Assembly (NCBI GenBank): GCA_012064385.1
Contig: QRDG01001982.1
Coordinates: 71,471 to 135,470, forward strand
Length of the DNA stretch: 64,000 nucleotides
Direction: 5' to 3'
From: Puccinellia tenuiflora
Lineage: Eukaryota; Streptophyta; Magnoliopsida; Poales; Poaceae
The notes below the pieces were generated by a model. That model saw only the letters and a program-made list of their open reading frames with translations. It searched no databases and was not told where the DNA came from. The position numbers and the translations under genes were made by a program. The first letter of the stretch is position 1. Each line of letters opens with the position of its first letter. Below, in pieces: positions 22,183 through 33,760 of the stretch.

Positions 22183-22805
22183 AAATGACCCCTTTAGTCG
22201 CGGTTCTTTATTGATCCGGGACAAATGGTCAAAATCAAAGCCCTATTTTCTACTAGTGATACAATTCTTAGACATGGATTGGATTTCTTTTAGAAGCTAG
22301 GAAAGTCTGGTTTGATTTCTTTTAGAAGGAAAGACTGATTTGATTGATTGATATGTGAGTTGCTTGAGGTCATAGTTGTTTTCCGGGTCATAACAACAAT
22401 GTCAGTCAAGCGCATAGAATAGTGTGCATTGTTATTTCTTAACATAACAAAATGCATAGGAGAAAAGGAAGTTATGGTCAACCCTTGCAAAAGAGTGCCG
22501 AATGCAACGGATCGAATAGCTTCGGGTTACAAGATATAGTATTGGTCTATAGAAGAATCTAACCATAACTTTCATGTCATCACTTTTTCTCCAAATATAG
22601 AGCATATCATGTCATAAAACAATTTTGGTCGACGACGAATCTTCATCTCCTTGATTAAACAAAGCCAAAACGCGAGTTCTTTCCCCCTTGTAACCCAAAC
22701 GATACTGTATTTATTTTTGACAAGTCATTGATCCTTTTGTTCCTTCTTATCACCATGACCATAATTGATTATAAAATTTAGGAGCGATGAAGCATGGTTG
22801 TTATT

Positions 22806-23165
22806 TTAAGAGCTAGCTGTAGGTACGGCGGAGTTCATGTTTGGAAAAGCCATAGATTGATTAACAATCATGCCACGGGTTGCTTTGGCAATAATAAACA
22901 AAGCGGAAGCCTGCGATTTTGAGCTATCAGCTAGCATGGAGATTGCATAATGACAGCGATTCTGTCCGGTGATGGCGACCTTCAGATTCTTTCCATTATA
23001 TTTCAGTGAGAAGGACATGATGGCTTTGACACCACAAAGCTGTTCGTTTAGCTGCTTGTACAAGGTATTGATGTGGCAGATCTGAATCCTCTCCCCCACC
23101 AAACGACCATTTCTTCTATTATCTTCGCATGTTTTCAGCAACAGCATTATTTTCAGATAGGACAA
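22806..23165 (-). other. unrecognised 119-residue open frame
   Basis: The minus-strand frame contains LYKQLNEQLCGVKAIMSFSL and later GQNRCHYAISMLADSSK. Codon use and composition are plausible for an exon, but I do not recognise the family, and no partner exon with clear splice sites was found. It may be a gene relic or chance. Confidence 0.2.
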
Positions 23166-23904
23166 TACAAACCTGTCCTACTTATCTTCTTGCTCCCCAA
23201 TGTAATTGGTAATATCTTTGAATTACTAAAATTAAAGTAACGAATACAAATTCTATTTTAGGTGTAATCAATTTGTTCTGATGAGAAGCCATGCCACTTT
23301 GGCTCTCCCAGTTCCATCTTGCAATGGCTAACTCTAGATTCTAGTCTTTTGATGGAGGGCCTGGATCACAGAGATAGTACTAGCTTTCTGTATTTATATT
23401 CTGTCTGCTCTACTAGGATGGTAGTTATTGGTGGGCACAGCATCTGCAGATTCGTCTAGAAAATCTAACTTGTGAAAAGCTCGCAAAAATTCCCTGGAGT
23501 TAGGCAGGCCCAAAGTTTCACGCACAGGCGGGCTAGTTTAGCAGCTAGGTCCGGTCAAACTGCGGCCACCACCAGCTTTCACTAGTGCTTAGGTTTTGCT
23601 GATGGAATCAATTGTTAAACTAGAGCAGACATGCTTGCTTTGTGATGTGAAAAAAAGTAACATTCCCTTGCTAATCCCGTCTAGTTTAATCCAAAGGCTG
23701 GCGCATCCTCTCATCTCTCTAGAGAAGAGGATAAAAAGTTGACTGGGAGCTAAGCGTTGCCTAGCACTGAAGCTACTCTTAGTTGTCGATTGTTAATTAC
23801 TAGTCACCATCATGGCAAGCAGCTGAAAGCTCTTTCATGGACTGGACAAGGCTTTGCTACCTGCTGCTGCTTGTTTGTTTCTCTCACACTTCCAACTGGC
23901 CCAG

Positions 23905-24000
23905 ACAGATGTGGGTGGGTGGTGATGAACTGATGTGAACAGTGACAGCACTTGGTGGTGGATTTGAATTAGTTCTCACCTGTATACTCACTTATGGTCT
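23905..24000 (+). repeat. copy 1 of a dispersed ~95-bp duplication
   Basis: GTGGGTGGTGATGAACTGAT through TCTCACCTGTATACTCACTTATGGTC matches 36855-36950 with about three differences and one small indel. Confidence 0.85.
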
Positions 24001-26089
24001 TGCTGTGTTTAACTAAAGTACTGACAAAGATGGCTAGATCTGGGATGTACAGAAACGGTGAATTAGGCTCCAGATGTTGATTAGTCAGAGGGCTAGTGGA
24101 CAAGACTTGGAGTGGTTTTGCTGAATTGTCTTCTTGTGGGATAAAATGGGAAAATAAAAGATATCTTCAGTCTTCTGGCATGACAACATCACTTTTGGAT
24201 GTTTGTTGCTGACTCAAGATCGCAACCAGATAGGAGTAGATAACAACTCCATTTTCCCAGACAGTGAACTACTTTCATTCCACCATGGAACTATGGTAAC
24301 AGTAGTGCCAAGATCCTCTGCTCACAAAAGGCCCTCGGAATATATCCAAGCTGCAAAATCCTCGTTCTGTTCCAACAGGAGCTGAACTGGAGAAAAGAGG
24401 AAATAGCTAGAGAACAGCTATTAGATAGTAAGATATGGTTTGATCACATCAAGGCACATGCTAAGTTGTCAACTTGGTTTCAGTACTCCACTGCACCTGC
24501 AGTGTTTTAGTCTAAGAAACCAGAAGATCTGATTCGTGGTCATGATATTTTTATTACTAATACCCTGATATATAAGTACAGTTGGTGGCAGGGAAACTTT
24601 CTAATGCTGCGTGTCAGCATGTGTAGCGTCAGACTGAGGCGCACACATCCGATCCAGCTGCGTAGTGGCGTACTGCTCTACTGTTTGTTGTAAGGTCGTG
24701 CTCCTATTGTCGGTACAGGATATAAATATTCTTTTGGATGGATGGATCCTAATCAACTAGTGTTAGGATACTCTAATCACCATGTCATGCGTCCCTCGCC
24801 TCCTCCATTGGCAGGTTAGCGACCTACCTGCAGGTTGAACGCATAACAGTGAAACGGTGGATAAGGGGTAGGGCCATTTGGACAGGCAGTGAGAAGGGAA
24901 TATGATTTCAGAAAGAAAATACAGTTCAATTCAGTGGACAGCTACATCTAAACACCTTTGGTTAACTAAATCTGTATACTAATAATATACCAGAGGTCTT
25001 TCTCATGCTCCTGCTGGCTGCTGCATACATAAGCAGGAGGAAGGTTCACACGATCTGAAGGGCATCCATCCTGTCCATGATCCACCATCAGTTCACACCC
25101 ACCCCCATGCACCAAGATCTTTAGTAGATCAGGGCGTACGCAAACACAGACAGCAGATGCTTCTTGCTGGGGATACATGAACCGGGAGATGCTGCCGTTA
25201 GATATCTTATTATTTGCCCCCCACCCAACCAGCTCCTCCATGAACAGCTATTTAATTGTTCAGGGATCAAGATCTCTCTCACACACACACTGCATGATTA
25301 GTGGCTAACTGATTAGTCTAGTAGGCATAAGCACTGATACACCTATCCACGAGGACGAGGCGACGAGATAAGTTATGTTAGACTGGCCCCAATCATGGCT
25401 GCTACTCCATTGGTGTAGCCGAGAGAATCTGATTGCGTTTTTTATGTGCGCGCCACTCGGTGGCAGTGAGCTCATGCCCTAATGAGATCATGGGAGAGGC
25501 GATTATTCTAAGCCTGAAGATATGGGCTGAAAATGTTTAAAATGGTAGATCTGGGATTTATACAATGTGGTGGGGCTGGTGAGCATATTGTCTGCTAAGA
25601 ATGTGTTGGATCGTAGGTACACTGGATTCTGGTCTTGGGGATTGAGCTCAGTTTGTAGTTTAAGTCGTGCCTAGTTTTTTTTTCCTTCTGCGAGAAGTTT
25701 TGTTCGTAGAAGTTGGGCTGGAAGTAGTGTTTGAGCTCTATTGCAGTTGGGCTACAAGCCTGCGAGGAACGACTAGAATCGCCTGCCGCGGGAGAAATTG
25801 GGCTGCATCGCACACTAGCCGCTCGGCCCATATTAGTATGTTAGCCCGTTTATCCGAACGTTTACTGTTTTCTGTGCTTCTACTGTTTCGGCATCTTTTT
25901 TTTACTGTTTCTTCTATTAAACATTTCAACTAAGTAGCTGCTCTAATCAGAAGATTATGTAGAAATTTTAGTGCTGTTTTATGCGGCATCATCATAAGAT
26001 CCAGAATCAGAAAAAATGTAATAAAATAATACAGAAAAAGAATATCGATACTCTACTCATACGCGAAGCGTTTTCTTTAGGTCTAGCGA

Positions 26090-26530
26090 ACATGAGGCGA
26101 TCTCCAGGCGGATTTTTCCCTCGGTCCGGTGGTGCCGCCGCGGTTTCCTGCCCTCCGCCAGTGGGAGGGTGGGGGAATCACATATATGTGTGTCTGTCTC
26201 CGTAGGGTTCCCAAGTTCTTCGCCTCCGTTGAAGGGCATCGGCGGTGATAAGGATAAAAGTTCTTCAACTCGCCCTGGATTGATGTCCTTCCTTGGACTG
26301 GCACCGAAGAGTTGGAGTATGGTGTCAATCGTCGGGTACTAGATTTGGCGTGATTGCTCAGTCGTCGGTTTTGGTCCTTAGTAACCACACCGACCTTCGG
26401 CAACGATCTCGTTGCGGATTGCGGTGGCCAGCAAAAGATCTTCATGAGGGTTCCTCTCTCCAGATTTGGTGGTTCACTTCAGCTATGAGATGCAGGCGTT
26501 GGACGACGGCTTGACGTAGAGGGATGGTTG
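26090..26530 (+). repeat. LINE-type 3' region, left part (split by copia B)
   Basis: This GC-rich stretch (TTCCTGCCCTCCGCCAGTGG, TTCTTCGCCTCCGTTGAAGG) stops at the GGTTG target of copia B and resumes after it at 33149. It reads as the 3' non-coding part of a plant non-LTR element in plus orientation. No ORF2 motif remains. Confidence 0.5.
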
Positions 26531-27598
26531 TGTTGAGAATATAGGCAAATTTCCGATTAAATTAATCCAATGATAAATCATGAACATGACGTAAACAGTG
26601 CTAATGACATACTGAAACTTGATGGTATAAGCATATACTAGACATATAGTAGAAACATCTACGCAAATCACTAGTACTGCAAACATGGAAATAAACAGGA
26701 GAGGGATAAACATGTTATACCCTCCAGTAGGCCAGTTGGCCGCAGCAGTAGTGGAGGCAGTGGCCTCGTCGGCGATCCTCTTGTCAGCAGCAGCCTTCTC
26801 GGCAGCGAGTTTGTCGGCGTCGGTGCTCATGGTGATGAAGTAGGTGACGCGGACGAAGACGACGTAGTGGAAGTAGACGAAGAAAGGCGAGCAGTCGCGT
26901 AGAAGACGCTCCCCAAAAACCTAATCGCCTCTCTCCCGTACAGGATCTGGAGAGGCGGGGTTTCGAAGGCCTGCTCTCCCGTCGGCCGTGTACGCGGTGG
27001 ACGGGATGGGATCAGTGATGGCAGCGGCAATGAGAGGAACGACAGTGGGCGTACGTGGAGCAGATGCGATCTGTCTATACTTCTGGAGAGGAGCGACCTC
27101 TCATATATAGGCAGACACGCAGGCAGAAAACCAATGGAAACGCACGCAATTAAGGGAGAATTAAGAGACTGAAAACGGCCGTACTTAAGAGCCTGGAAAC
27201 GGCCGCACTTAAGACAAACGTTTCAACTCACACTTATTCTCCATTAACGACAGGCGAAACGTTACATTTTTCCTGCGTGATAAAAATATATGATCGGCTC
27301 GGCGAGATTCCCGCAACCCGCGGCGCGTCGTGACGTGTCGTGTCGTGACGAGGCGAGGCGTGGCGAGGCGGGCGGCGGAGGAGGAGCGCGCGTGTGGAAC
27401 GCCTCCTTTCTCTTCACACCCAACACCTCATACATGGTGGGGAAGAGCTCACCTTATAAATTGGTGTACATTTCTCCAAACTAGCCGTGTGGGACTAAAC
27501 TCCCACCACTTTCATGGCAGCATGGGCCTTTAGGGATTTTTCTGGAATTACTAGATGGGCCTAAAGCCCACCCTAAAATATTGAGTAATATTTCAGCA
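26531..27598 (-). repeat. 3' LTR of copia B
   Basis: This is the left copy. It contains the same MSTDADK coding start as the 5' LTR, with one visible Ala/Thr difference. A polypurine tract lies to its right (27599-27610). Confidence 0.92.
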
Positions 27599-27610
27599 AT
27601 CCCCCACCAG
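27599..27610 (-). other. polypurine tract of copia B
   Basis: The minus strand reads GGTGGGGGAT immediately before the 3' LTR. Position and orientation fit. Confidence 0.75.
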
Positions 27611-28143
27611 ATCCCAAAGACCCATGATGTTATTCTCTGTTCCAAACACTGTTTTGATATACCAGTATTTTCAGTGAAGACCTGTTAAGGTTGAGCTCCA
27701 CCTAGAGCGAATGGCTACACTCCTTCACAACTGACAATGGACTATGCCTTGAATTGTCAATTTGGCGTAAAGTAGTTTCACCAAACGTCTTACTAGTACT
27801 AGGCTGCCAAAGGCTGACCCCTCGGGTGGAGCATATTAGTCACACTCCTGCCCTATTCATGAACTTACTAGAGATCAACCCAATCTCATAGACTGTGACC
27901 AGCAGTCAGGTTCATATAGGTGTGTCCCTCCAAAGATTGCTCTGTAGGATAGCATCTTGCTTATACAAAGCCTTGGAACACATTAAGACAAATGTCAACC
28001 TGCCATACAGTTATCGAGAGTAGTGCATCTCCAACGGAGTGGGTTAGTAAAAAGTACTCTCCTCAGTTATCCACTAGCTTGTTTCCCCAGGTCCTACTTC
28101 ACGGGATCTCCGATCACATAGGTTGGGTTACTACCATGGAAAC

Positions 28144-31100
28144 TCACGTGGGTTTCATCCCCATCTCCCTCGATGCATTTTCTATCACAACACGTGATAG
28201 CCCTTTAGTAAAGGGATCTGCCAGATTCTTAGCTGACTGGACATAATCCAGCGCTATTACTCCGGAGTTTTTCAAATGTCTGACAGCTTTTAATCTCATT
28301 CTTATATGTTTATTGGACTGCATGTTGTCCTTTGAACTCTTGACTTTGGTAATCACTGTCTGATTGTCGCAGTTCATAAGGATAGCCGGAACCGGCTTTT
28401 CAACTACAGGCAAGTCCATCAACAGATCTCGAAGCCATCCTGCTTCGACACCAGATGTGTCCAATGCTGTTAATTCTGCTTCCATTGTTGATCTCGTTAA
28501 GATCGTTTGCTTGCAAGACTTCCAGGAAACAGCACCACCTCCAAGGGTAAAAACATAACCCGTTGTGGCTTTCATCTCATCAGCATCAGAGATCCAATTT
28601 GCGTCACAATATCCTTCAAGCACTGACGGGCTTCTAGAATAGTGAAGTCCATAGTTCACAATACCTTTTAGGTAGCGCATAATTCTTTCGACAGCATGCC
28701 AATGCACATCACCCGGATTGGAAACAAGCCGGCTTAGTTTGCACACAGCAAACATGATGTCAGGCCTTGTAGCGCTAGCTAGGTACATGAGTGAACCAAT
28801 TACTTGAGAGTATCTCAGTTGGTCCTTAGCTGTGCCTTTGAATTTTCGAATTTGCACACTAGGATCATATGGTGTTGGAGTAGTTTTGCAGTCCGAATAT
28901 CCAAAACGACTCAAAATCTTCTCAACATAATGAGATTGCAATAGAGTAATCCCACCCTCATTATCTCTCAATAGCTTGATGTTCAAAATAACATCAGCCA
29001 CACCAAGGTCCTTCATCTCAAAGTTATGAGATAGAAATGACTTAACCTCCTCAATGACTTTGAGATTGGTTCCAAATATCAGTATGTCATCAACATACAG
29101 GCACAGTATAACTCCTTCGTCCCCACCATGGCGATAGTACACGCATTTGTCAGCTTCATTAACAACAAAACCAGCAGAGGTTAAAGTTATATTGAACTTC
29201 TCATGCCATTGCTTAGGTGCTTGTTTCAGGCCATATAAAGATTTCAATAACTTACACACCTTTCCTTCCTGACCATCTAATACAAAGCCATCTGGCTATT
29301 GCATGTAGATTTCCTCGTCTAGCTCTCCGTTTAGGAAAGCCGTCTTAACATCCATCTGGTGGATGAGAAGACCATGCGAGGCCGCCAATGAGAGTACTCG
29401 TATGGTGGTTAGTCTGGCCATAGGTGAATAAGTATCGAAGAAATCTTCCTCTTCTTTCTGGGAATAACCCTTGGCCACAAGCCTAGCCTTGTACTTTTAA
29501 ATTGTACCATCAGGCCTCAGTTTCTTTTTGAACACCCACTTACATCCCAATGGTTTACAGCCATAGGGACGTTCAGTGATTTCCCATGTTCCATTAGCCA
29601 TGATGGAGTCCATCTCTCTACGGACCGCTTCTTTCCAGTAATCAGCATCTGGAGATGCATAAGCCTCTGAAATAGAAGTGGGAGTATCATCCACGAGGTA
29701 CACAAGGAAATCATCACCAAAAGACTTTGCAGTCCTCTGTCTTTTTCCCCTACCAAGGATTTCCTCGTCATCCTCCTCAGGATTTTCCTCATGTGTTTGT
29801 TCATAATATTCCATTGGAATGGCAGGTTCAGGAGTCTCATCAGATTCCTGTCTAGAAGTGCTTGGCATATCTCTCATGGGAAAAATATCCTCAAAGAATG
29901 TAGCATCTTTAGACTCCATAATTGTACCGACCTTCACGTCAGGTACTTCAGATTTCACTACTAGAAATCTATAGCCGACGCTGTTCTTAGCATAGCCCAA
30001 ATTAACACAATCCATGGTCTTTGGTCCAAGCTTACGCTTTTTGGGGATCGGCACATTGACTTTCGCCAAACAGCCCCAAGTACGTAAATATGAGAGTGTC
30101 GTCCTTCTCTTCTCCCATTTCTCATAGGGAGTGATTTCATTGTCTTTTGTCGGAACTTTATTCAGGACATGACATGAAGTCAATATAGCCTCCCCCCACC
30201 ATGCCTTGGATAAACCCGATGTATCTAACATGGCGTTAACCAAATCTGTTAGAGTACGGTTTTTCCGTTCAGCAACCCCATTTGACTGGGGTGAATAGGG
30301 AGGCGTCCTCTCATGAATAATACCATGTTCCACACAGAAAGAATCAAACTCATTAGAGAAGTACTCTCCACCACGATCTGACCGAATTCGTTTAATTTTC
30401 TTTTCAAGTTGATTCTCAACTTCTGCCTTATAGATTTTAAAGTAGTGTAGAGCCTCATCTTTTGTGCTTAACAGATATACATAACAATATCTAGTGGAAT
30501 CATCTATCAGTGTCATGAAGTATCTCTTTCCACCTTTAGTCAACACCCCATTCATTTCACAGAGATCAGAATGTATTAGGTCTAACGGTGCCAAGTGTCT
30601 CTCCTCCGCAGCTTTATGGGGCTTGCGAGGTTGCTTTGCTTGCACACACGAATGGCACTTAGAACCTTTGGCTAAAGTGAAAGTCGGGATTAAATTTAAC
30701 TTTGCTAACCGCGTCATACAACTGAAACCAATGTGACAAAGACGTGAATGCCAAACTTCTGTTTCATTAACATTCGAATGAATATTGTTCACGACTTTAT
30801 TACAAAAATCAGCGAGGGAAAAACGGAACAAGCCTCCGCATTCATAACCTTTTCCAACAAATAGTCCATATTTCGTAACAACTACTTTATTACACTCGAA
30901 TACCAACTTAAACCCTTCTCTACATAGAAGGGAGCCACTAACGAGATTCTTCTTGATGGCGGGGACATGCTGCACGTTCTTGAGCTGCACGATCCTTCCC
31001 GAAGTAAACTTCAGATCGACCGTGCCAACACCAAGAACAGAAGAACTTGCGCCATTCCCCATCAGTACGGATCCGTTCCCTGTGACCTGATAAGAAGAAA

Positions 31101-32385
31101 ACAATGAGATGTCAGCACACACATGAATATTTGCACCCGTGTCAATCCACCAATCGTTAGATTGACAAACTGAAAATACAGTAAACAAATTACCGTACCC
31201 AGATGCACCATTCTCATTGTTGCTCACAATCATGTTGACAGACTTGGAGTCCTGTCCTGGTTTCTTGAACTTCTTTGGGCACTTGGGAGCCCAATGTTCC
31301 TCTGAACCACATGTGAAGCAGGCTCATTTCTTCTTACCCTTGTTGAAGGGCTTCTTGCCCTTCTTCTTGAAGTCGGTATTCTGTTGGACACCATGTTTTC
31401 CCTTGGGCTTGTGGAAGTTGGAGTTCTTCTGTACAAAATTGGCGACAGAAGTTCCCTCGGTCCCTTTTCCGTGCGAGTCCTTTGTTCTCGAATTCTACTC
31501 GACACTCAGATGACTGATATCATCCTCAACAGAGAATTCACACCTCTGGTGTTTCAGAGAAGTAGCAAAGCTCCTCCAGGAATTGGGAAGCTTAGAGATT
31601 ATGCATCCCGCGACAAATTTGCTCGGTAAATCACACTTAAGAAGCTCAAGCTCCTTGGCGATGCATTGTATCTCATGAGCCTGTTCCAATACAGGACGGT
31701 TTTCGACCATCTTGTAATCATGGAACTGCTCAATGGTATACATCTCGCTTCCAGCATCGGTTGCGCCGAATTTAGATTCGAGCGCGTCCCACAAGTCCTT
31801 GGCAACCCGCATATGTAAATATGCATCAACCAACTTATCTCCGATCACGCTTAGAACGGCTCCAACAAAGACGACGGTGGCCTCCCTGAACGCCTTCTCC
31901 TGTTCAGGAGCAATCGTTCCCGTGGGAGGAGTAACACCGGCGACCCAGAACACGTTCATCGCAGTGAGCCATAAGGTGGTTTTGGTTTGCCAACGATTAA
32001 AATATGTTCCCGTAAACGGGGCAGGTTTCAGTGCAGCAGCAAAACCTTGGATCGAAAATTGCCTACACATATTAGGTTTTTGGATTGTTGAGAATATAGG
32101 CAAATTTCCGATTAAATTAATCCAATGATAAATCATGAACATGACGTAAACAGTGCTAATGACATACTGAAACTTGATGGTATAAGCATATACTAGACAT
32201 ATAGTAGAAACATCTACGCAAATCACTAGTACTGCAAACATGGAAATAAACAGGAGAGGGATAAACATGTTATACCCTCCAGTAGGCCAGTTGGCCGCAG
32301 CAGTAGCGGAGGCAGTGGCCTCGTCGGCGATCCTCTTGTCAGCAGCAGCCTTCTCGGCAGCGAGTTTGTCGGCGTCGGTGCTCAT
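28144..32385 (-). pseudogene. copia B gag-pol polyprotein, single frame with four nonsense codons
   Basis: One frame runs from ATG 32385-32383 (inside the 5' LTR) to the stop at 28144. Gag contains PFTGTYFNRWQTKTTLWL and the zinc knuckle CFTCGSEEHWAPKC (about 31320-31279). Protease: WWIDTGANIHVC (about 31160). Integrase: HSRLCHIGF ... CHSCVQAKQ, then HSDLCEMNG, RSDRGGEY and NGVAERKNRT. Reverse transcriptase: YVDDILIFG (about 29096). RNase H: YCDANWISD, then TMEAELTAL, then ADPFTKGL. In-frame stops are TAG 31495-31497, TGA 31324-31326, TAA 29497-29499 and TAG 29296-29298. Three of the four sit where Gln or Arg is expected. The lack of any frameshift over 4.2 kb suggests recent decay. A predicted intron (32275-32063) would join LTR exon 1 to gag exon 2. 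Confidence 0.93.
32063..32275 (-). other. predicted 213-bp intron across the LTR/internal junction of copia B
   Basis: Exon 1 is 32385-32276 (36 codons plus two bases, ending CCTACTGGAGG). The donor is |GTATAAC. The acceptor is ATATGTGTAG|GCAATTTTC, so exon 2 starts at 32062 in the same frame. The intron spans the LTR edge (32086) and would remove the end of U5 and the PBS position. It is T-rich on the coding strand. Its length is a multiple of three and it has no stop codon, so the unspliced RNA also stays open and encodes a very hydrophobic stretch. This is prediction only. Confidence 0.45.
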
Positions 32386-33148
32386 GGTGATGAAGTAGGC
32401 GACGCGGACGAAGACGACGTAGTGGAAGTAGACGAAGAAAGGTGAGCAGTCGCGTAGAAGACGCTCCCCAAAAACCTAATTGCCCCTCTCCCGCACAGGA
32501 TCTGGAGAGGCGGGGTTTCGGAGGCCTGCTCTCCCGTCGGCCGTGTACGCGGTGGACGGGATGGGATCAGTGATGGCAGCGGCAATGAGAGGAACGACAG
32601 TGGGCGTACGTGGAGCAGATGCGATCTGTCTCTACTTCTGGAGAGGAGCGACCTCTCATATATAGGCAGACACGCAGGCAGAAAACCAATGGAAACGCAC
32701 GCAATTAAGGGAGAATTAAGAGACTGAAAACGGCCGTACTTAAGAGCCTGGAAACGGCCGCACTTAAGACAAACGTTTCAACTCACACTTATTCTCCATT
32801 AACGACAGGCGAAACGTTACATTTTTCCTGCGTGATAAAAATATATGATCGGCTCGGCGAGATTCCCGCAACCCGCGGCGCGTCGTGACGTGTCGTGACG
32901 AGGCGAGGCGTGGCGAGGCGGGCGGCGGAGGAGGAGCGCGCGTGTGGAACGCCTCCTTTCTCTTCACACCCAACACCTCATACATGGTGGGGAAGAGCTC
33001 ACCTTATAAATTGGTGTACATTTCTCCAAACTAGCCGTGTGGGACTAAACTCCCACCACTTTCATGGCAGCATGGGCCTTTAGGGATTTTTCTGGAATTA
33101 CTAGATGGGCCTAAAGCCCACCCTAAAATATTGAGTAATATTTCAACA
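32086..33148 (-). repeat. 5' LTR of copia B
   Basis: This is the right copy, 1,063 bp. It contains the U3 promoter, a leader of about 590 nt and the first 36 codons of the gag-pol frame. Confidence 0.92.
33001..33012 (-). promoter_or_regulatory. TATA box of the copia B 5' LTR
   Basis: The minus strand reads CAATTTATAAGG, about 140 bp inside the LTR. A start near 32975 would give the full-length transcript. The same box lies in the 3' LTR at about 27452-27463. Confidence 0.6.
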
Positions 33149-33760
33149 GGTTGTGCAGCAACAGTGGTCGCATATCGCATGTAGCTGCTTGGATTGCGGA
33201 AAAGTGGCGATGAACACACATGTGTGATTTCATTATTGGTGCTACTCATGCACCTGGTATCGAGCTCTATGGCGAATGCCTAGGTCTAACCCCAGTTGGT
33301 TATACCTGTCGGTTGCGATGTTTTACATCGTTACCTTGTTATCGGTGTTGCTCTGATATGCTCAGACTGGTTCTTCAGGGCGAAAACCCAGAATCTGGTC
33401 TTGGGTTGTTGGATCTGGTAACGTCGGCCCTTGAGCGTCACTCCCTTCCTGAAAGCGTTATTTTTAAAGAGCATCGTCGTCCGTGTGGTGCCATGAGATG
33501 GTTGCTGTGGATATGGTTATTATTTTAGTTCGCTGATCACGAATCTGATCAATTAGGCTTTTTTTTACCTCGTCTATAAGTAGTTTTGGTCTTACATGAC
33601 TTTGCTACTTGTCGTCGTTTTGGTTTTGTGTGTGTGTGTTTTGGTTTAACTGTGTTCATCCTACCTATACAAAGGTCGGGGTGTGCTCATATTGTTTTTA
33701 TATTCTCTAGATGCTATATTATAATAATAAGTCAAATAAAATCTTAAAGAATATGTATTT
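33149..33760 (+). repeat. LINE-type 3' region, right part
   Basis: It resumes at the second GGTTG copy. Near its end it reads GGTTTAACTGTGTTCATCCT, then GGTCGGGGTGTGCTCATATT, then TAATAATAAGTCAAATAAAATC (33650-33750). This resembles the 3' end of plant non-LTR elements and gives the plus orientation. Confidence 0.5.

Larger units (their letters stand above)
7565..22258 (-). mobile_element. complete CACTA (En/Spm-like, Caspar-type) transposon with nested insertions
   Basis: The left end is CACTAGTAGAAAAC (7565) and the right end is the inverted TTTTCTACTAGTG (to 22258). Both are flanked by ATA (7562-7564 and 22259-22261), the 3-bp target duplication expected of CACTA elements. Subterminal repeats TTTGGTCCCGGTT / AACCGGGACCAAAG occur near the left end, at 10420-10575, at 11595-11630 and at 16497-16680. 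The total is 14,694 bp, or about 9.2 kb after removing the copia insertion and its duplicated target. All genes read on the minus strand: a coiled-coil protein (16003-15576), a TNPD-like transposase (15369-12032) and a Ulp1-like gene (9065-7978). All but the coiled-coil gene are damaged, so the element cannot transpose by itself, but its ends look usable in trans. Confidence 0.93.
22262..26089. other. low-repeat stretch without a recognised gene
   Basis: After the CACTA's right target copy, about 3.8 kb shows no terminal repeats, LTR or transposon protein. Composition is near neutral, with several CTCT/CACA runs (25275-25290). It could be a low-copy remnant between transposons. A roughly 95-bp piece (about 23905-24000) recurs at 36855-36950. 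Some open frames exist; only one (22806-23165) is worth noting. Confidence 0.5.
26531..33148 (-). mobile_element. copia LTR retrotransposon B (minus strand), complete ends
   Basis: Flanked by GGTTG at 26526-26530 and 33149-33153. The two LTRs (1,068 and 1,063 bp) share TGTTGA...TCARCA termini. The gag-pol frame is on the minus strand. By eye the LTRs differ at about nine bases plus one 5-bp indel (an extra GTCGT in the left copy), i.e. a little under 1% divergence, so it is fairly young. Inserted in a plus-strand LINE 3' region. The polyprotein has four in-frame stops and no frameshift. No standard Met-tRNA PBS is seen. Confidence 0.93.

Noticed and set aside
24966..25241. 91-codon minus frame as a gene
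   Set aside because: No recognisable motif, no splice partners, no similarity I can name.
26483..26830. Independent membrane protein gene at the left LTR of copia B
   Set aside because: It is the same LTR-embedded gag start as at 32385 and simply runs out of the LTR; not a separate gene.
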